Source of the DNA: Theropithecus gelada
Lineage: Eukaryota > Chordata > Mammalia > Primates > Cercopithecidae
Direction of reading: 5' to 3'
Assembly (NCBI RefSeq): GCF_003255815.1
Contig: NC_037672.1
Span: 109,384,392-109,448,391, forward strand
DNA length: 64,000 nt
Shown here in pieces: positions 11,617 through 22,850 of the stretch; positions within the stretch are counted from its first letter, which is position 1, and every line of letters starts with the position of its first letter. A program made the translations under genes and the position numbers. A model generated the notes under the pieces. That model had not been told where the DNA came from. It was given only the letters and a program-made list of their open reading frames with translations, and did not search any database.

Positions 11617-11778
11617 CTATATTTTACTTGTGTGATATATATAAAACATACATATATATCTACCTTATGTAACTATACCACTCAGTTTGAAACCACTAAA
11701 AATGTGTTTCCATATTACTGACAAATGAATATTTTAAATTGCTTACATATATATATATATATCACAAGTAAAATATAG
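11617..11778. repeat. AT-rich inverted repeat with 110-base loop
   Basis: The left arm CTATATTTTACTTGTG at 11617-11632 (followed by a 2-base insertion and ATATATAT) is the exact reverse complement of CACAAGTAAAATATAG at 11763-11778 (preceded by ATATATAT). The arms are about 24 bases each. The loop carries the segment that recurs at 14388-14462. Confidence 0.8.
11663..11741 (+). repeat. copy A of a 78-base dispersed repeat
   Basis: Shares about 80% identity with 14388-14462, with exact runs such as GACAAATGAATATTTTAAA. The repeat family is not recognised. Confidence 0.75.
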
Positions 11779-12104
11779 TTTATATATATATCCCTAAAAA
11801 ACTAAGGAACCTGAGATCCAGTCAACTGATTTACATATAGGCAGTGCCCTGAAGTCCTGTGAGCATGTCACTCCCTGTGGCAGTATATCCCTTCTATACT
11901 CTGCTCATGTAACTGTATCAGCAAATCCTAGAGCATCAACACATTTGAGAAGTCTTATTTCCTGACATTAGCCTTTGAGCTCACAATACCCCAACTACAC
12001 AGCCAAATTGTTTATTTGGATTTGATACTCACACCTCACAGAATCTTTTCTCCTGCTCCCTTCTTTGTCCTTTCTCATTCTATCTGGACATTCTTTCTTC
12101 TCGG
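11779..12104. other. unique sequence
   Basis: No recognised feature. Slightly pyrimidine-rich toward the MIR. Confidence 0.45.
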
Positions 12105-12330
12105 CTTGTCCCATGGAGTCAGATAGACTCGTATTTGAGTCTTAGCTCTGTCACTATGTATGTGGCATTGGGCAAATTACTTAAATTATCTGAAGTCCAA
12201 TTTCAACTGTGCAGTGATGAATATAATACCGGCCTCTCGGAATTATTGTTAGGGTACTGCATGTGAAGTATAGCACTGGGTTCTATTTAAGGCTCAGTAA
12301 ATAAAACCTACTATTATTATTTTTATTTAT
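12105..12330 (+). repeat. MIR SINE, sense
   Basis: GGAGTCAGATAGACTCGTAT, TCTTAGCTCTGTCACTATGT, CATTGGGCAAATTACTTAAA, and a tail GCTCAGTAAATAAAACCTAC match the MIR consensus along nearly its full length. The 3' end continues into ATTATTATTTTTATT. Confidence 0.85.
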
Positions 12331-14305
12331 TTAGTTAAGCCATCTCCTTCAAAAGTTCAGAGACCCTGTGACTTGTCAATTCCCAAATTCCTAAGCACTT
12401 CATAACTACCATTTAGAAGCTGACCCCAACTTCAATCCATGGGGAATAATGATAGATACTTTATACAGGGTCTGTATTTCTCAGAGTTGACCACTCAGCT
12501 TTAACCAACTTCTGTGGCAACAGTATCATTATACACAGTATATTCCAGACTCCGAAAGATGGAAAATATAGCCTTATAATCAAAATAACCTTGGGTCATG
12601 AGTGTGTCTTGTTTTTCTTCAAAGTACCAGGAGAGAGACATGTAGAAGAGTGAGCAGAAAGGTAAACAAAGCTTCTTTCTTATGAATGTAAAGAAATGAG
12701 AGTAGGATAAAGAGTATAAAAGTATTAAGAAAAGAATTACTAAAAGAAATCAAGCTTTCCCTGGATCACTTCCTATGAAGACATATACAATTCTTCTTTT
12801 TAAAAGAAAATTTACCTAAAATCACACTGCATGTATAGTTACCACTTTCCATGGCAGTTCTGATAACATACAAAAATACATTTGAATTGGATTCTGTAAA
12901 GCATGTAATTTAAACATTGGTACAATGCTCTAAGTGGGTTTATAAAATCCTTGGGTCTAACATATAGGTGAAATCAGGTTACGATGGAATTCTTTCAATT
13001 ATTCAGGTAATTTTATCCCAAACCATGCTCTACTTATTATAATACTAAGGTGCTGTTATTCAGTGAAATGCTGTTTCTCATTGCTTTTTGTTATTTTCAT
13101 TGTAAATAAATTCAAGAGCACTACAACTATATATGAATCAGTACATTTTAATGCTTTATTTAAAAATCCATGCTTAAAGTAATGTTGACTTTGTTGCTGC
13201 CACTGTAAAATTTTTTAAAACTACGTAAATGGTCACATCTTCTAACAAGAAAGGCATGGTTCACAAATACTTTAAAAACATGCGTAACAGCATTAAACCA
13301 ATCATGACTCCTGCGGGTTAAGTGTATGGGTTCCCAGTCAAAACAGATACAGTTTCTCATAATATCTGGCCTCTATGCTGATGTTCTTTATAATGCTATT
13401 ATAAGAGGTTTCATTAGTCAAAGACATCTTCATCTAAAGCTTCCTTCTGGAAATCATATCCTATTTAATAAATTAGATGTAAAGCTCTTTATTCAGTTAA
13501 CCACTTTGGATTTTATTTATCTTAGATACATTTGGCATAAAAACCTAAATCAGAAGTGTTTCACCCTGGTAAGGACATATCAAAATAAAATGGTCTTTCT
13601 CTCATTTTATTCCTTCCTATTTCCCCTTACCCCGCCTAGATATAATAACCTATTTCTGAAGTAATACGGATAATTCTGTGACAAATCCACTTCAGCCTTG
13701 GTAATGCCCTTCGTTTTGACTTCAAAACATTCACTGGCTCTCATGGATTTGTACTATTTAACACCCAGATAAAGGTAAGCTGCCTTTTTTAATAACGATG
13801 GATTACATTTTCTCGTTACATGCTCTTATTCAATTGGATTTTTTCAATCTAAGCACATCTATTCTAGGGAAAAATGTAATGTCAGTCTGAGAACAATTGT
13901 AGTTATTAGAAAAGTAAACATGATGAAACACAAAGTAACATAAACTGAAATTATCTGATTAAATTACTATAAAAAAGACGTGTATTTCCATGGAAAAATG
14001 ATGCATCTAGGTGCTCTGCATTTTCTCTCTCCATTTTTTGTTATAGGACTATGTTATTACTTGTGCTTTCTTATAAACAAACATACGTGGAGGATGGGGG
14101 ATATTTTAAGTAGAAATATAAGTTTGGGCCACGTGCAATCAAAGAAATATGATGGCATTTTATGTATGGAGACTGATCTAATAGTTTCTAGGCTAACCAA
14201 TATGTTAATGATTTTACAGAAGTTCTTCTTGAATATCAATTTCAGACATCCAGAGCATAAGGTTTTCAAAGATGCTAATCCTAATATTCTGATAATATGG
14301 CTAAA
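12331..14305. other. long stretch without recognised repeats
   Basis: No established family seen. Open frames at 13326-13664 (112 codons) and 13980-14414 (144 codons) have no recognisable domain, strong-start context or homology that I know. A weak exon-like segment at 13696-13774 is treated as a finding. Confidence 0.45.
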
Positions 14306-14320
14306 TCTATTAAATTTATT

Positions 14321-14398
14321 TTGTTCAATAAACTCAATTCAAATAAAACTGCCTTATTTTGATTGTTCAATAACTCAAATAAAACCGCCTTACAAAAC
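14321..14398 (+). repeat. two-copy tandem duplication, about 40 bases
   Basis: Copy 1 (14321-14362) and copy 2 (14363-14398) both read TTGTTCAATAAACTCAA or TTGTTCAATAACTCAA, then ATAAAACTGCCTTA or ATAAAACCGCCTTA. Copy 2 lacks about 6 bases. Confidence 0.85.
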
Positions 14399-14462
14399 TA
14401 TACCATTCAATTAGAAACCACTAAAAGTGTTCCTATATTAATGACAAATGAATATTTTAAAA
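14388..14462 (+). repeat. copy B of a 78-base dispersed repeat
   Basis: Direct repeat of 11663-11741, lying 2.7 kb away in the same orientation. It begins inside the local tandem duplication. Confidence 0.75.
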
Positions 14463-14569
14463 TTATTAAAATTACTTTTTAAAGTATTAAATTATTAATT
14501 GAGTTAGAGCAGGAATAAATCAGTACCATTTCTAATAATAAAATTAGTTATGATATTTCCAGCATCAGT

Positions 14570-14795
14570 ATACTAAATGTAGCTATCATTTTACCTATAT
14601 TTTCCCTAAACCTCACAAGCATTGTACAAGAGAGATATGCTGACCTCTTTTCTAGATGGGGACACTGAGGCTCAGAGATGTGAAGTGTCTTACCCTAAAT
14701 AGCTCAGCTAACTAGTTTCTTAAGTAGTATTTGAGCCCTGGTTGACCCAAATCCAAAGTGAATGATCAGTCTAGTACACTACTTAGCCACTCACA
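14570..14795 (-). repeat. MIR SINE fragment
   Basis: GATGGGGACACTGAGGCTCA, GAGATGTGAAGTGTCTTACC and TTTGAGCCCTGGTTGACCCA follow the MIR reverse complement in order. Confidence 0.8.
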
Positions 14796-14819
14796 TTCCT
14801 GGTATCCAATGCTGAGACT

Positions 14820-14915
14820 TGCACCCAAGCGTTATCCCCTGCTCAGCACCTTGCACAGTGTCCAACATCTAGTAGGTGCTTAGTAAATGTTGAACGGATG
14901 AATGAAGAAATGCAT
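14820..14915 (+). repeat. L2 3' end, sense
   Basis: CAGCACCTTGCACAGTGTCC, ATCTAGTAGGTGCTTAGTAA and ATGTTGAACGGATGAATGAA match the L2 3' terminus 'cctggcacatagtaggtgctcaataaatgtttgttgaatgaatgaa'-type pattern in short pieces. Confidence 0.75.
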
Positions 14916-15489
14916 AAATACATAAAATATTAGGCTTGGTAGGGTACAGAACATGACCCACAAATGAAATGTACCATCACAATTTCTTAAAGCCAAAATA
15001 CAAAATCCATGAAAGTCTATGTCATTGGTATAAATGTAATTAAAATAACCTTCACAGCACTATATTTCTATTTGAAGAATTGATATAAGTTACTCACCTT
15101 TTTAAGTACCAGGATATGTGGTCATATATATATATGTTTGTGTGTGTGTGTGTCTATAGATACATATAATAATCTGAGAAATTCGGCTTATTGATGTCTT
15201 CCACTGTTTTTCCTCCAATTCAAACTTTATTATGATTAATGGAACATTCCCTTTGTCTGTGTCAGAATTAAAACAGTGCATTTCATATACATTCCTTTTT
15301 TTAGAGATGCCAATGTTTAAACCTGACATTTGGGTTTTGAATCAAATTTTGCAGACAAAACATCTTTAGAGAACAGAATGCAATATTCATTATTTCCAGG
15401 CATGTTATTGTTGGATGTATCCTGCAGCAGTGAACCTGAAAGAGTGGCAGGATGAAAAAGTAAGCGTTCAAGAGAAACAAAAGCCAAGA
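14916..15489. other. unique sequence with a short TG run
   Basis: No gene seen. A TATATATATATG then (TG)n microsatellite lies at about 15126-15153. Confidence 0.5.
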
Positions 15490-15560
15490 CAGAAAGAGAG
15501 GACAGCAAAAGATGAAGAGAAAGAGAGGAAGAGGGAGGAGAGGAGGGAAGAGAAAAAGAT
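15490..15560. repeat. GA-rich low-complexity tract
   Basis: Purine-rich run of GAAAGAGAGG, GAAGAGGGAGGAGAGG and similar pieces. No TE context. Confidence 0.85.
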
Positions 15561-17847
15561 CTGTATTTGTTTTACTACCTAGTGACAGCCATATAGAATG
15601 ACATAATCTTGTTTTTGTAGGACTGTTTTGTTAAAGTAAGAATATTGTGTTTGTCTTATTTAAAACATTTCATAACAGTGCACCAAAAGAAAGATATGAA
15701 GACCCTCCTGTTTCATTTCCTGCCTCCATAGAATGTTGTGTTACTAAAATATTTTTATTACAACAGAACCTGAAGCAATATAAAATGTTTGCTTGAGGAT
15801 TATTTTTAGTCCCTTTAAGCTGAACTTCTGTAATGAAATCTATTTACAGACATTCCATAGTGCCCTATGGTTACTAGCTTATGCAAATGAAGTGTGACCC
15901 TGGGAATAAACCTCTTGCCCCCTCATCATCCTCCCTGGCTTCAAAGGTCTCTAGGCAATCACTCTTTTAAGTGAAGAGATTTTAAAGCTGAATTGAAATA
16001 GAAAGAGAGGGAATAAAACTTGATGTATAATACTCATACAACCCAACCATTTACTATCTACTGTTTTCCCATAAATATTTAGATACTAATTTATAAATCC
16101 ATTTGGGATACAGGTATTAGTACGTAATGATTTTTTTCTTTCAACCTCTACCTTTACTTTGGATTCTACAAACTAGAGACCAATATCAATCAATAGTCAT
16201 TTACTCCAACTTCATTTCTTCTTACTTAAACTAAGGGTCACTAGATTGGGACAGAATTGGTTTAGCGATAACAAAATCTCTGCTGATTATATTCTCACTG
16301 AAAATATATTTGTGCTGAACATCAGAATAATCAAAAGTGATCAGGAAGATTTATATAATTCTAAGAGGATAATATCTAGGTATATGCCTAATATATTACT
16401 TGAATATATTAGTATTAGAAAATATTGGTGTTTATAAACAATTACAGAGAAAAATGATGGATCTAATTTTTAAGGGAAGGTTAATGAAATTGGATAACAT
16501 TGCATTTTCAGAAGTACTAGTGAATGGGAAAGAGCTGTCTAAAATGCTTGGATAATAACCATCAAAATAAACTTTATAATTTTAGGGGGTCCCTTCCTAC
16601 TGGATGATACTATGAACACAAAGTTTACTTTTTGTGGGACAAATTGTTTAAATGTAAGCCAGTTACAGATGGCGAGTGGATTCAAATCAGCTTTTGGAGG
16701 CCCCAGGGCTCTCCAGGTCAAAATGTCACCTCAGGATATTGCTAAAATTAGGAACTAATCCAGGATGACTCTGGGACTTGTAGGCCAAAAGGTCTGCTAT
16801 ACAATATTTCAAGGGATGGCAAACCACAGATAACTAACTTTTTAACCTGGTCAAATAGCACAATGAAGTTAAAGTGCACTGGAAATTCCCTGTAAACACT
16901 TTTCCTTTTTCAATACTCTGGTAAAGTGTGCTGAATCTACCATTTTTCATAAAATATAGAGCTTTATTAAAATTAAAGTAAATGTTACCATTTAAGCTCT
17001 GTTATTTGTGTTTTGCTTTTTTGTATATGATCATCAAATTTATGTCATGAGGTTTTATTTTAGGTGGTTGATGTTGAATAGTCAGTATTTGGTTTAGGTT
17101 AATACTTAGGCCTTGAAATGCATAAGGCTTTACCAACTCTTCCTTTCTAAGGGGTAGGATCTCAATACTACAGTTATCTTCCTGGAAAAATCTAATTAGG
17201 CTCCAGAATAGGGTAAATGGTCCTGAATCCCTGGCCAGTAACAAGTGACTGAAAGGCAGAAAATTAATCAACGATGTACTCAAAATAGGTGCCAGAAGTT
17301 GGTGCTAAAACTCAGCTGGTCACCCCAAAGTAATGACTCAAAATAAGATTGGTGCACTTGTTAATGCTACCAAGTTACACAGCAAATATGCATGGACCCA
17401 GAAAAAAAAAGAGAATGATGCAACAGAGGTAAGAAATAGAATTCAGAAGAAATTGGAGCATAGCAAACCAAAATCACAGCTAAAATACACCAGTAAATTA
17501 TAAAGTCACAGAATCTAACAGCCCAGTAGGAAAAAGTCAATGAGTCTCAACTGCAAAAAGCAGTAAATCTTGTGGAAAACATTGGATAATTAAAGAAAAC
17601 TCTCCTGAAAAACAATATATAATTCCAGATTAGTATCTATGCAGACCAAAGTGGATTCAGAAGCATTTCTCCAAACAGATATGTCAAGTTTTTAAATCTC
17701 AAGGACTAATAAATATTTGAGAAGAACTTCAACTGTAGACATTCATCCTCCAGACTGAGAAGGGAATGAGAGGATGGCCCATGATAAAGAGCCACTCCTA
17801 CAAGTGTAGCATGCTTACAAGTTGATCTTCAACAGACTAATCCAATG
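15561..17847. other. 2.3 kb without recognised repeats
   Basis: No family recognised and no coding signal. Short frames (16246-16437, 16539-16721, 17002-17283) lack domains. A POU-octamer match ATGCAAAT at 15881-15888 is noted but not interpreted. Confidence 0.45.
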
Positions 17848-17995
17848 GTTCATTTGTTCATTCATTCTCTCAACAAATATTAACTGGCATTTGTTATATG
17901 ACCATCATTCTGCTTATATGCTGCATATAAGATAGTGAACAAAACAATCCTTTCTCAGCTCTTAAGCGTGCAACCAAGGGAGGGAGACAGATTAC
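17848..17995 (-). repeat. L2 3' end, antisense
   Basis: Reads CATTTGTTCATTCATTCTCT, CAACAAATATTAACTGGCAT, GATAGTGAACAAAACAATCC and GGGAGGGAGACAGATTACTA, the order of the L2 3' end reverse complement. Confidence 0.8.
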
Positions 17996-18021
17996 TAAAA
18001 ATAAACACACAAAGAATCTAT

Positions 18022-18176
18022 TACAGGTGGGCACATCATGAGGTCAAGAGATCAAGACCATCCTGGCCAACATAGTGAAATCCCATCTCTACTAAAAATA
18101 CAAAAATTAGCTGGGCAGGGTGGTGTGCACCTGTAGTCCTAGCTACTCAGCAGGCTGAGGCAGGAGAATTGCTTGA
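18022..18176 (+). mobile_element. internal Alu fragment
   Basis: From GTGGGCACATCATGAGGTCA through CTACTAAAAATACAAAAATT to GGCTGAGGCAGGAGAATTGC. It lacks the first 50 or so and the last 90 or so bases of Alu and has no A-tail. It lies beside the antisense L2 3' end. Confidence 0.9.
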
Positions 18177-18740
18177 TCTGAATTTAAGTTCTGGACCCTC
18201 AACCTATTACATCATATGAATAAGTTACTTAACATCCCAGTGTTCACATTTTCTCCATAGGGCCATAGTGTATATTAAAGGTGATGCTTTTATTGTTTTT
18301 GAAAATGTCAGTTAAGACAGTCAATAACATATACTACCTGCTTAGTAAAGCATGTAAGCAGAGAGCTCTGTAACTGAGTTTTCTTCCTTCTTTTCCTCTG
18401 TATTTTATTCTCTCTTGCATTGACTTTGCTATCCCTCTCTCGAACCATCACTCCCACCACACAATGCTTAGACTTTAGGATAAATATTGGTCAGATAGAT
18501 CTTAAAGCAGAGAATGGAATAAAAAATGACAATAACCTTTGGAAAAAAATGATAGAAAGCCCAAGCTCCAGTTCCACAGAATGGTCATGGTCTCTTTTAC
18601 TGTCATAAAAGAAACATCACATTTCTTACACAGTTTCAGAAGTGCCTGCTCTGAACCACACTTAGAAGTCAAGTAGCAAAACAGGATCTTTAGCAGCAAA
18701 GTGCTCGAATGTGTCAGTCTTACCAGTTTTTCTTTGTTTT
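18177..18740. other. unique sequence
   Basis: No recognised feature between two Alu fragments. Confidence 0.45.
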
Positions 18741-18873
18741 GTTTTGTCTTTTGTAGAGACAGGGTCTGGCTATGTTGCCCAGGCAAGTCTCAACCTCCTG
18801 GCCTCAAGTGATCCTCCTGCCTCAGCCTCCCAAAATACAGAGATTACAGTGGTGAGACACTGTTTCCAGCCTA
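18741..18873 (-). mobile_element. Alu left monomer, antisense
   Basis: TTTGTAGAGACAGGGTCTGG, CTATGTTGCCCAGGCAAGTC, TCAAGTGATCCTCCTGCCTC and CTCCCAAAATACAGAGATTA form an antisense Alu left arm starting in the mid A-stretch. AluJ-like, without the right arm. Confidence 0.9.
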
Positions 18874-19538
18874 GTCTTACCAGATTTGTACACTACTCAT
18901 CACCATATCTTTCATCAAAGAATCATAACCCAGGCTACATTTCCTTAGTGGATTAAAAATCTCAAAGAGTAAAGGCAGAGAAAAAGGTCTAAAAGTTTAC
19001 AGAAATGTATCATCAATGCAAATGGTCAGAAAATAATTGCGGAAAACCAAGGAGTGTATTTGAGAAAAGGATTTACCTCTTTAGGCCAAGCCATATATAG
19101 ACAGGACAGTATACCTGGGGTCCAGGCATTTCAGCCCATAACCCGTCAGCAAGCCAAGCACATTCTGATAATGTTATGTCAACGTCAACAGGTACAACAT
19201 TATCCCTGCAAGGGCCACAGGAGACTAATACTTTCTCCTCTACCATTAAATAGATTTAAAATCCAGTTGCCTTCTGGGTAGTCAAACCATGGCTAGTTTG
19301 GGTACGACACAGGATGCAAATATAGGATGAGGAGGCACGTGAAGTCCTAGGAGGCTGATATAAAAATAGAGTGGGCATTTTGAGTGTACGTGGGCCAAAG
19401 ATGCCCCACTCGTTTACAAGTAGTTTGTCACTAAGGAATGAGATGGCAGATCATTTTCGTTGGAAGTACAGAACCAATGATATCTTAAACTAGGTTATGA
19501 GAGTAAAGAACAATGAGTCCTTAAGAAAAAGGAAAGTT
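18874..19538. other. unique sequence
   Basis: No recognised family. The frame at 19054-19281 has no known domain. This segment and 19881-20330 flank the young Alu and were continuous before its insertion. Confidence 0.45.
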
Positions 19539-19868
19539 GGCCGGGCGCGGTGGCTCAAGCCTGTAATCCCAGCACTTTGGGAGGCCGAGACGGGCAGATC
19601 ACGAGGTCAGGAGATCCAGACCATCCTGGCTAACACGGTGAAACCCTGTCTCTACTAAAAATACAAAAAAAAAAAAACTAGCCGGGCGAGGTGGCGGGCG
19701 CCTGTAGTCCCAGCTACTCGGGAGGCTGAGGCAGGAGAATGGCTTGAACCCAGGAGGCGGAGCTTGCAGTGAGCTGAGATCCGGCCACTGCACTCCAGCC
19801 TGGGCGACAGAGCGAGACTCCGTCTCAAAAAAAAAAAAAAAGAAAAAAAAGAAAAAAAAAGAAAAAGG
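19539..19868 (+). mobile_element. full-length young AluY, Old World monkey type
   Basis: Complete dimer from GGCCGGGCGCGGTGGCTCAA to GCGAGACTCCGTCTC with a long A-tail interrupted by G. It is near-consensus, so it is young. The right arm has GAGCTGAGATCCGGCCACTG (19771-19790) in place of the human AluY sequence; I associate this with AluYR of cercopithecids. It is flanked by AAAAGGAAAGTT at 19527-19538 and again at 19869-19880, a clean target-site duplication. Confidence 0.95.
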
Positions 19869-19880
19869 AAAAGGAAAGTT

Positions 19881-20683
19881 TAGGCTGTTACAAGCTCAGG
19901 GTTGAACACCAACTGAAGGCATGCTTGGGGTCAGGTCGTTGGGCACAATGTGTGATTGACATTGGAAGCCTTTCAGACTCAGCCACTTTTGCAAGGCTGC
20001 TGTGCTGTAGTGACTAGTAACTTTCACACTCAGATACTCTGTCAAGGCTGTGCTGTAGTGACTGGTAACCGAGCATACAAGCAAAGGGCCCAGTCTTACA
20101 GAGTGGGTGGGCATCCAGCTGGAAAATGCAGGACAGGTCTCTGACATTGACACCATGTGGCAGAAGAAGGCAAAGGCATTCATGAGTTGAATAAACTTTC
20201 TTGTGCCTCCTGTGCCCTAGTACTTGAAACAAGACTAACCTCTCCTTTAACATTAAGGATTTTCTGGGCTTCTTGGGCAATTAAGGAGGAGGTATGCTAA
20301 TAGGACAAGTAGGTAATGGATGAGGCAATAACTCTCAAGGCTTCGGTATGGAAGTGGCACATATCCCTTGTGCCATACTTACTTCATTGTAACACATTTC
20401 TTTCGTCAAAATATTTGGCTAAGCTTGATATTTAAGAGACCCAGTAGAAAAGGATGAAGTAAACAAGGGTCCAATAAAAAGAAGTCTCAAATATTTTGAC
20501 AATCATACCATCTATCAGAAATTTCTTCTTTGTTCACATAGTCAATGATCAGTATCTAAACAAGGACATGATAAAGAAAAACAAATTTTGTAGACTCTAA
20601 TAACAAGTGTGAAGATTTTATTTCTACAATTGAGATGCTTTCTAATTCTAAGCTTCTTTAATTTTACAGTAAACACTATGGCA
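19881..20683. other. unique sequence with one local duplication
   Basis: Slightly GC-richer than its surroundings up to about 20330. Overlapping frames on both strands at 19896-20280 are created by the tandem duplication and show no domain. Confidence 0.45.
19971..20069 (+). repeat. two-copy tandem duplication, about 50 bases
   Basis: Copy 1 (19971-20021) and copy 2 (20022-20069) share TTTCAGACTCAG or TTTCACACTCAG at the start and TGTGCTGTAGTGACTAGTAAC or its G variant at the end. Copy 2 is 3 bases shorter. Confidence 0.85.
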
Positions 20684-20972
20684 CTTTTTTTTTTTTTTTT
20701 GTCATCCAGGCTGGAGTGCAGTGGCATGATCTCAGTTCACCACAACTTCCACCTCCCAGGTTCAAGCGATTCTCATGCCTCAGCCTCATGAGTAGCTGGG
20801 ATTACAGGTGTCCACCACCATGCCTGGCTAATTTTTTTTTTTTTGTATTTTTAGTAGAGATGGGGATTCACCATGTTGGCCAGGCTGGTCTCAACCTCCT
20901 GACCGCAAGTGATCCACCTGCCTCTGCCTCCCAAAGTGCGGAGATTATAGGCGTGAGCCACCTCACCCAGCA
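20684..20972 (-). mobile_element. AluS-like SINE, antisense
   Basis: Poly-T (about 17 T) then GTCATCCAGGCTGGAGTGCA, through GTATTTTTAGTAGAGATGGG, ending GTGAGCCACCTCACCCAGCA. Both arms are present, but the last dozen bases of Alu before the tail (the GAGACGGAGTCT equivalent) are missing. Confidence 0.95.
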
Positions 20973-22227
20973 GATGCCTATTTTTTACATTAAAAATTTG
21001 AAGCTGTGTCTGTTAAATGCATTGAGTTCTTTTGGAAAATACCATCAATGTCATGGTTATTATATTTATAAAATGTAATTGTCTCTAAATAAAATTTTTT
21101 GTTTAACAACTTTTTCCTTTAAAAAATAAAAAATTACATAATCTGCACTACTTTTCATCTTCAGATTTTACTATTTTCTTTCTGTTTTTATCCTTATTTC
21201 TTCCTACTCACTTGACATTTTGACACAAAAATGTATAACAAGAGTAAAGTTAATAGAGAGAGAGATCATTTTAACTTATGTATGACTTCCAGAAAAGAAC
21301 ATCTGAAACAGTCATACCTATAGCATTCTATATCATACCTACAGATCCTAGAGAAACTCCAAGATTAGGTATAGCATAGTATCTCTAACATGGTTAGAAA
21401 ACCACCACATTGTAAACACACCAACCAAAAAGATAATTTCTCAAAGACTATGACCTAGCTATAATACAAATGTATCAAGCCTGTACAAGTCTAAATGACC
21501 TATTGTGGAAGCTATCTTGGTTGTTCTAAAAACAACTGACTATGTAATTATTAGATATTGCAGCTAAATGTTGCATATTTAAGTTTATGCAAACACACAC
21601 CATTATAAACAGACTGTTTTTTGACATGAAATTATTTACATGGAAAAAAAGGAATGTAGAAAAGAAAACCAATAGCTATGTAAGGAACATAACTTGCTTA
21701 AAGCAGGTCTCCTCAGATATAAAATAAAGGACATTATTACATTTAAAAAAAAAAACAAAATATTTTAAGGATATTTTATTTCTCTTCCGGTTCTATGAGA
21801 ATTTTAATGATTATCCTCAAAGCATTTTCCATTAAGTACATATGTTTATAAATACATAAATTGCAATTAATCTACAAACATTTACTGGTTCTAAGTAACA
21901 GGGTATGTTTTAGACACTTAATAAAGTAATATCCTCAGTCCTTCTGCTTTTCTCTGTAAATTTCAACATCTCAATCAATCAATAAAAGACCTTCAAGGGT
22001 CGAAGTTTCTCAGTGCCCAAATGCTAGGATTACCTCAGGATTTAACACGAGGCTTGGTTAAATACAGGTTATATAGATCTCTTCTTTCTTTGGGCACAAC
22101 CAGATAGGAATCTTTTAGTTATGATAGAAGAGCAACAAGTAGAAAAAAGACAGCTTCTGTGCCCCTCTCAATCAACAGACAAATCAACGAACCAGACAGA
22201 ATTATATGTGATCTGATAGTGTGTATT
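20973..22227. other. unique AT-rich sequence
   Basis: No gene and no repeat recognised. A few A-runs lie near 21745. Confidence 0.45.
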
Positions 22228-22850
22228 TTGTGACATCACCGTCATTTTTATCCAACAATTGTTGAGCATTTCCATGCACTAGGTATTGTGGTAGGTGCTA
22301 ATAATACAATGATAAGCAGAGTTCAGGGGAAACTTCCTAAAAAAGTCTGAATTTCAAAGAAGGAATGAATATGATTTTGCCAGATGGGCAATGGGGCCTG
22401 AGGAGAGAGAAGGGAGAGGGGAAGAGAGAGAGAAGGCATTTCAGACAGAATGAATATCACCAACAAAGTTATAGAAGCATGAAACAACATAATAAATTCT
22501 TGAACCTGCTATTAGAACAGTTCAGATTGATGCCTACCACCAGGGCACAGGCTGAGAGTGATTAGGTCTTGCAAGGGCGTGGACAGAGACTACTTCATGG
22601 AGGGCCACGTGTGCCTTAAGAAAGGTTATAGATTATCATGAGAACAACGAAGCATCAGGGGAGGGTCTTAATGAAAGAAGCTACGTTATAGATAAGAATT
22701 TTGAGAAAATAATTTTGGCTGGGGCATGAGGTATACCTTAGAGGAGATTGACATGGAGGGAAAATATCAATTAGGAGATTATTTTTAGAATTCAGAGAAG
22801 TGATATTTTTAAAGGTTCTGAGCCCAGTTTTAGATTTGCTACTCATAAGG
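22228..22850 (-). repeat. L2 LINE fragment, antisense
   Basis: Begins with the L2 3' end reverse complement (CAACAATTGTTGAGCATTTC, CACTAGGTATTGTGGTAGGT) and continues with GGCATTTCAGACAGAATGAA and GGAGGGCCACGTGTGCCTTA, equivalents of 'gcattccaggcagagggaa' and 'agggccttgtaggcca'. The purine-rich GGAGAGAGAAGGGAGAGGGG patch near 22398 is inside it. Confidence 0.65.

Noticed and set aside
13980..14414. A 144-codon open frame as a gene
   Set aside because: No domain, signal or homology that I recognise; it crosses a tandem duplication and a dispersed repeat, and its length is unremarkable in 64 kb of six-frame AT-rich DNA.
15881..15888. ATGCAAAT octamer as a POU-factor site
   Set aside because: A single 8-base match is expected by chance in an AT-rich window of this size.
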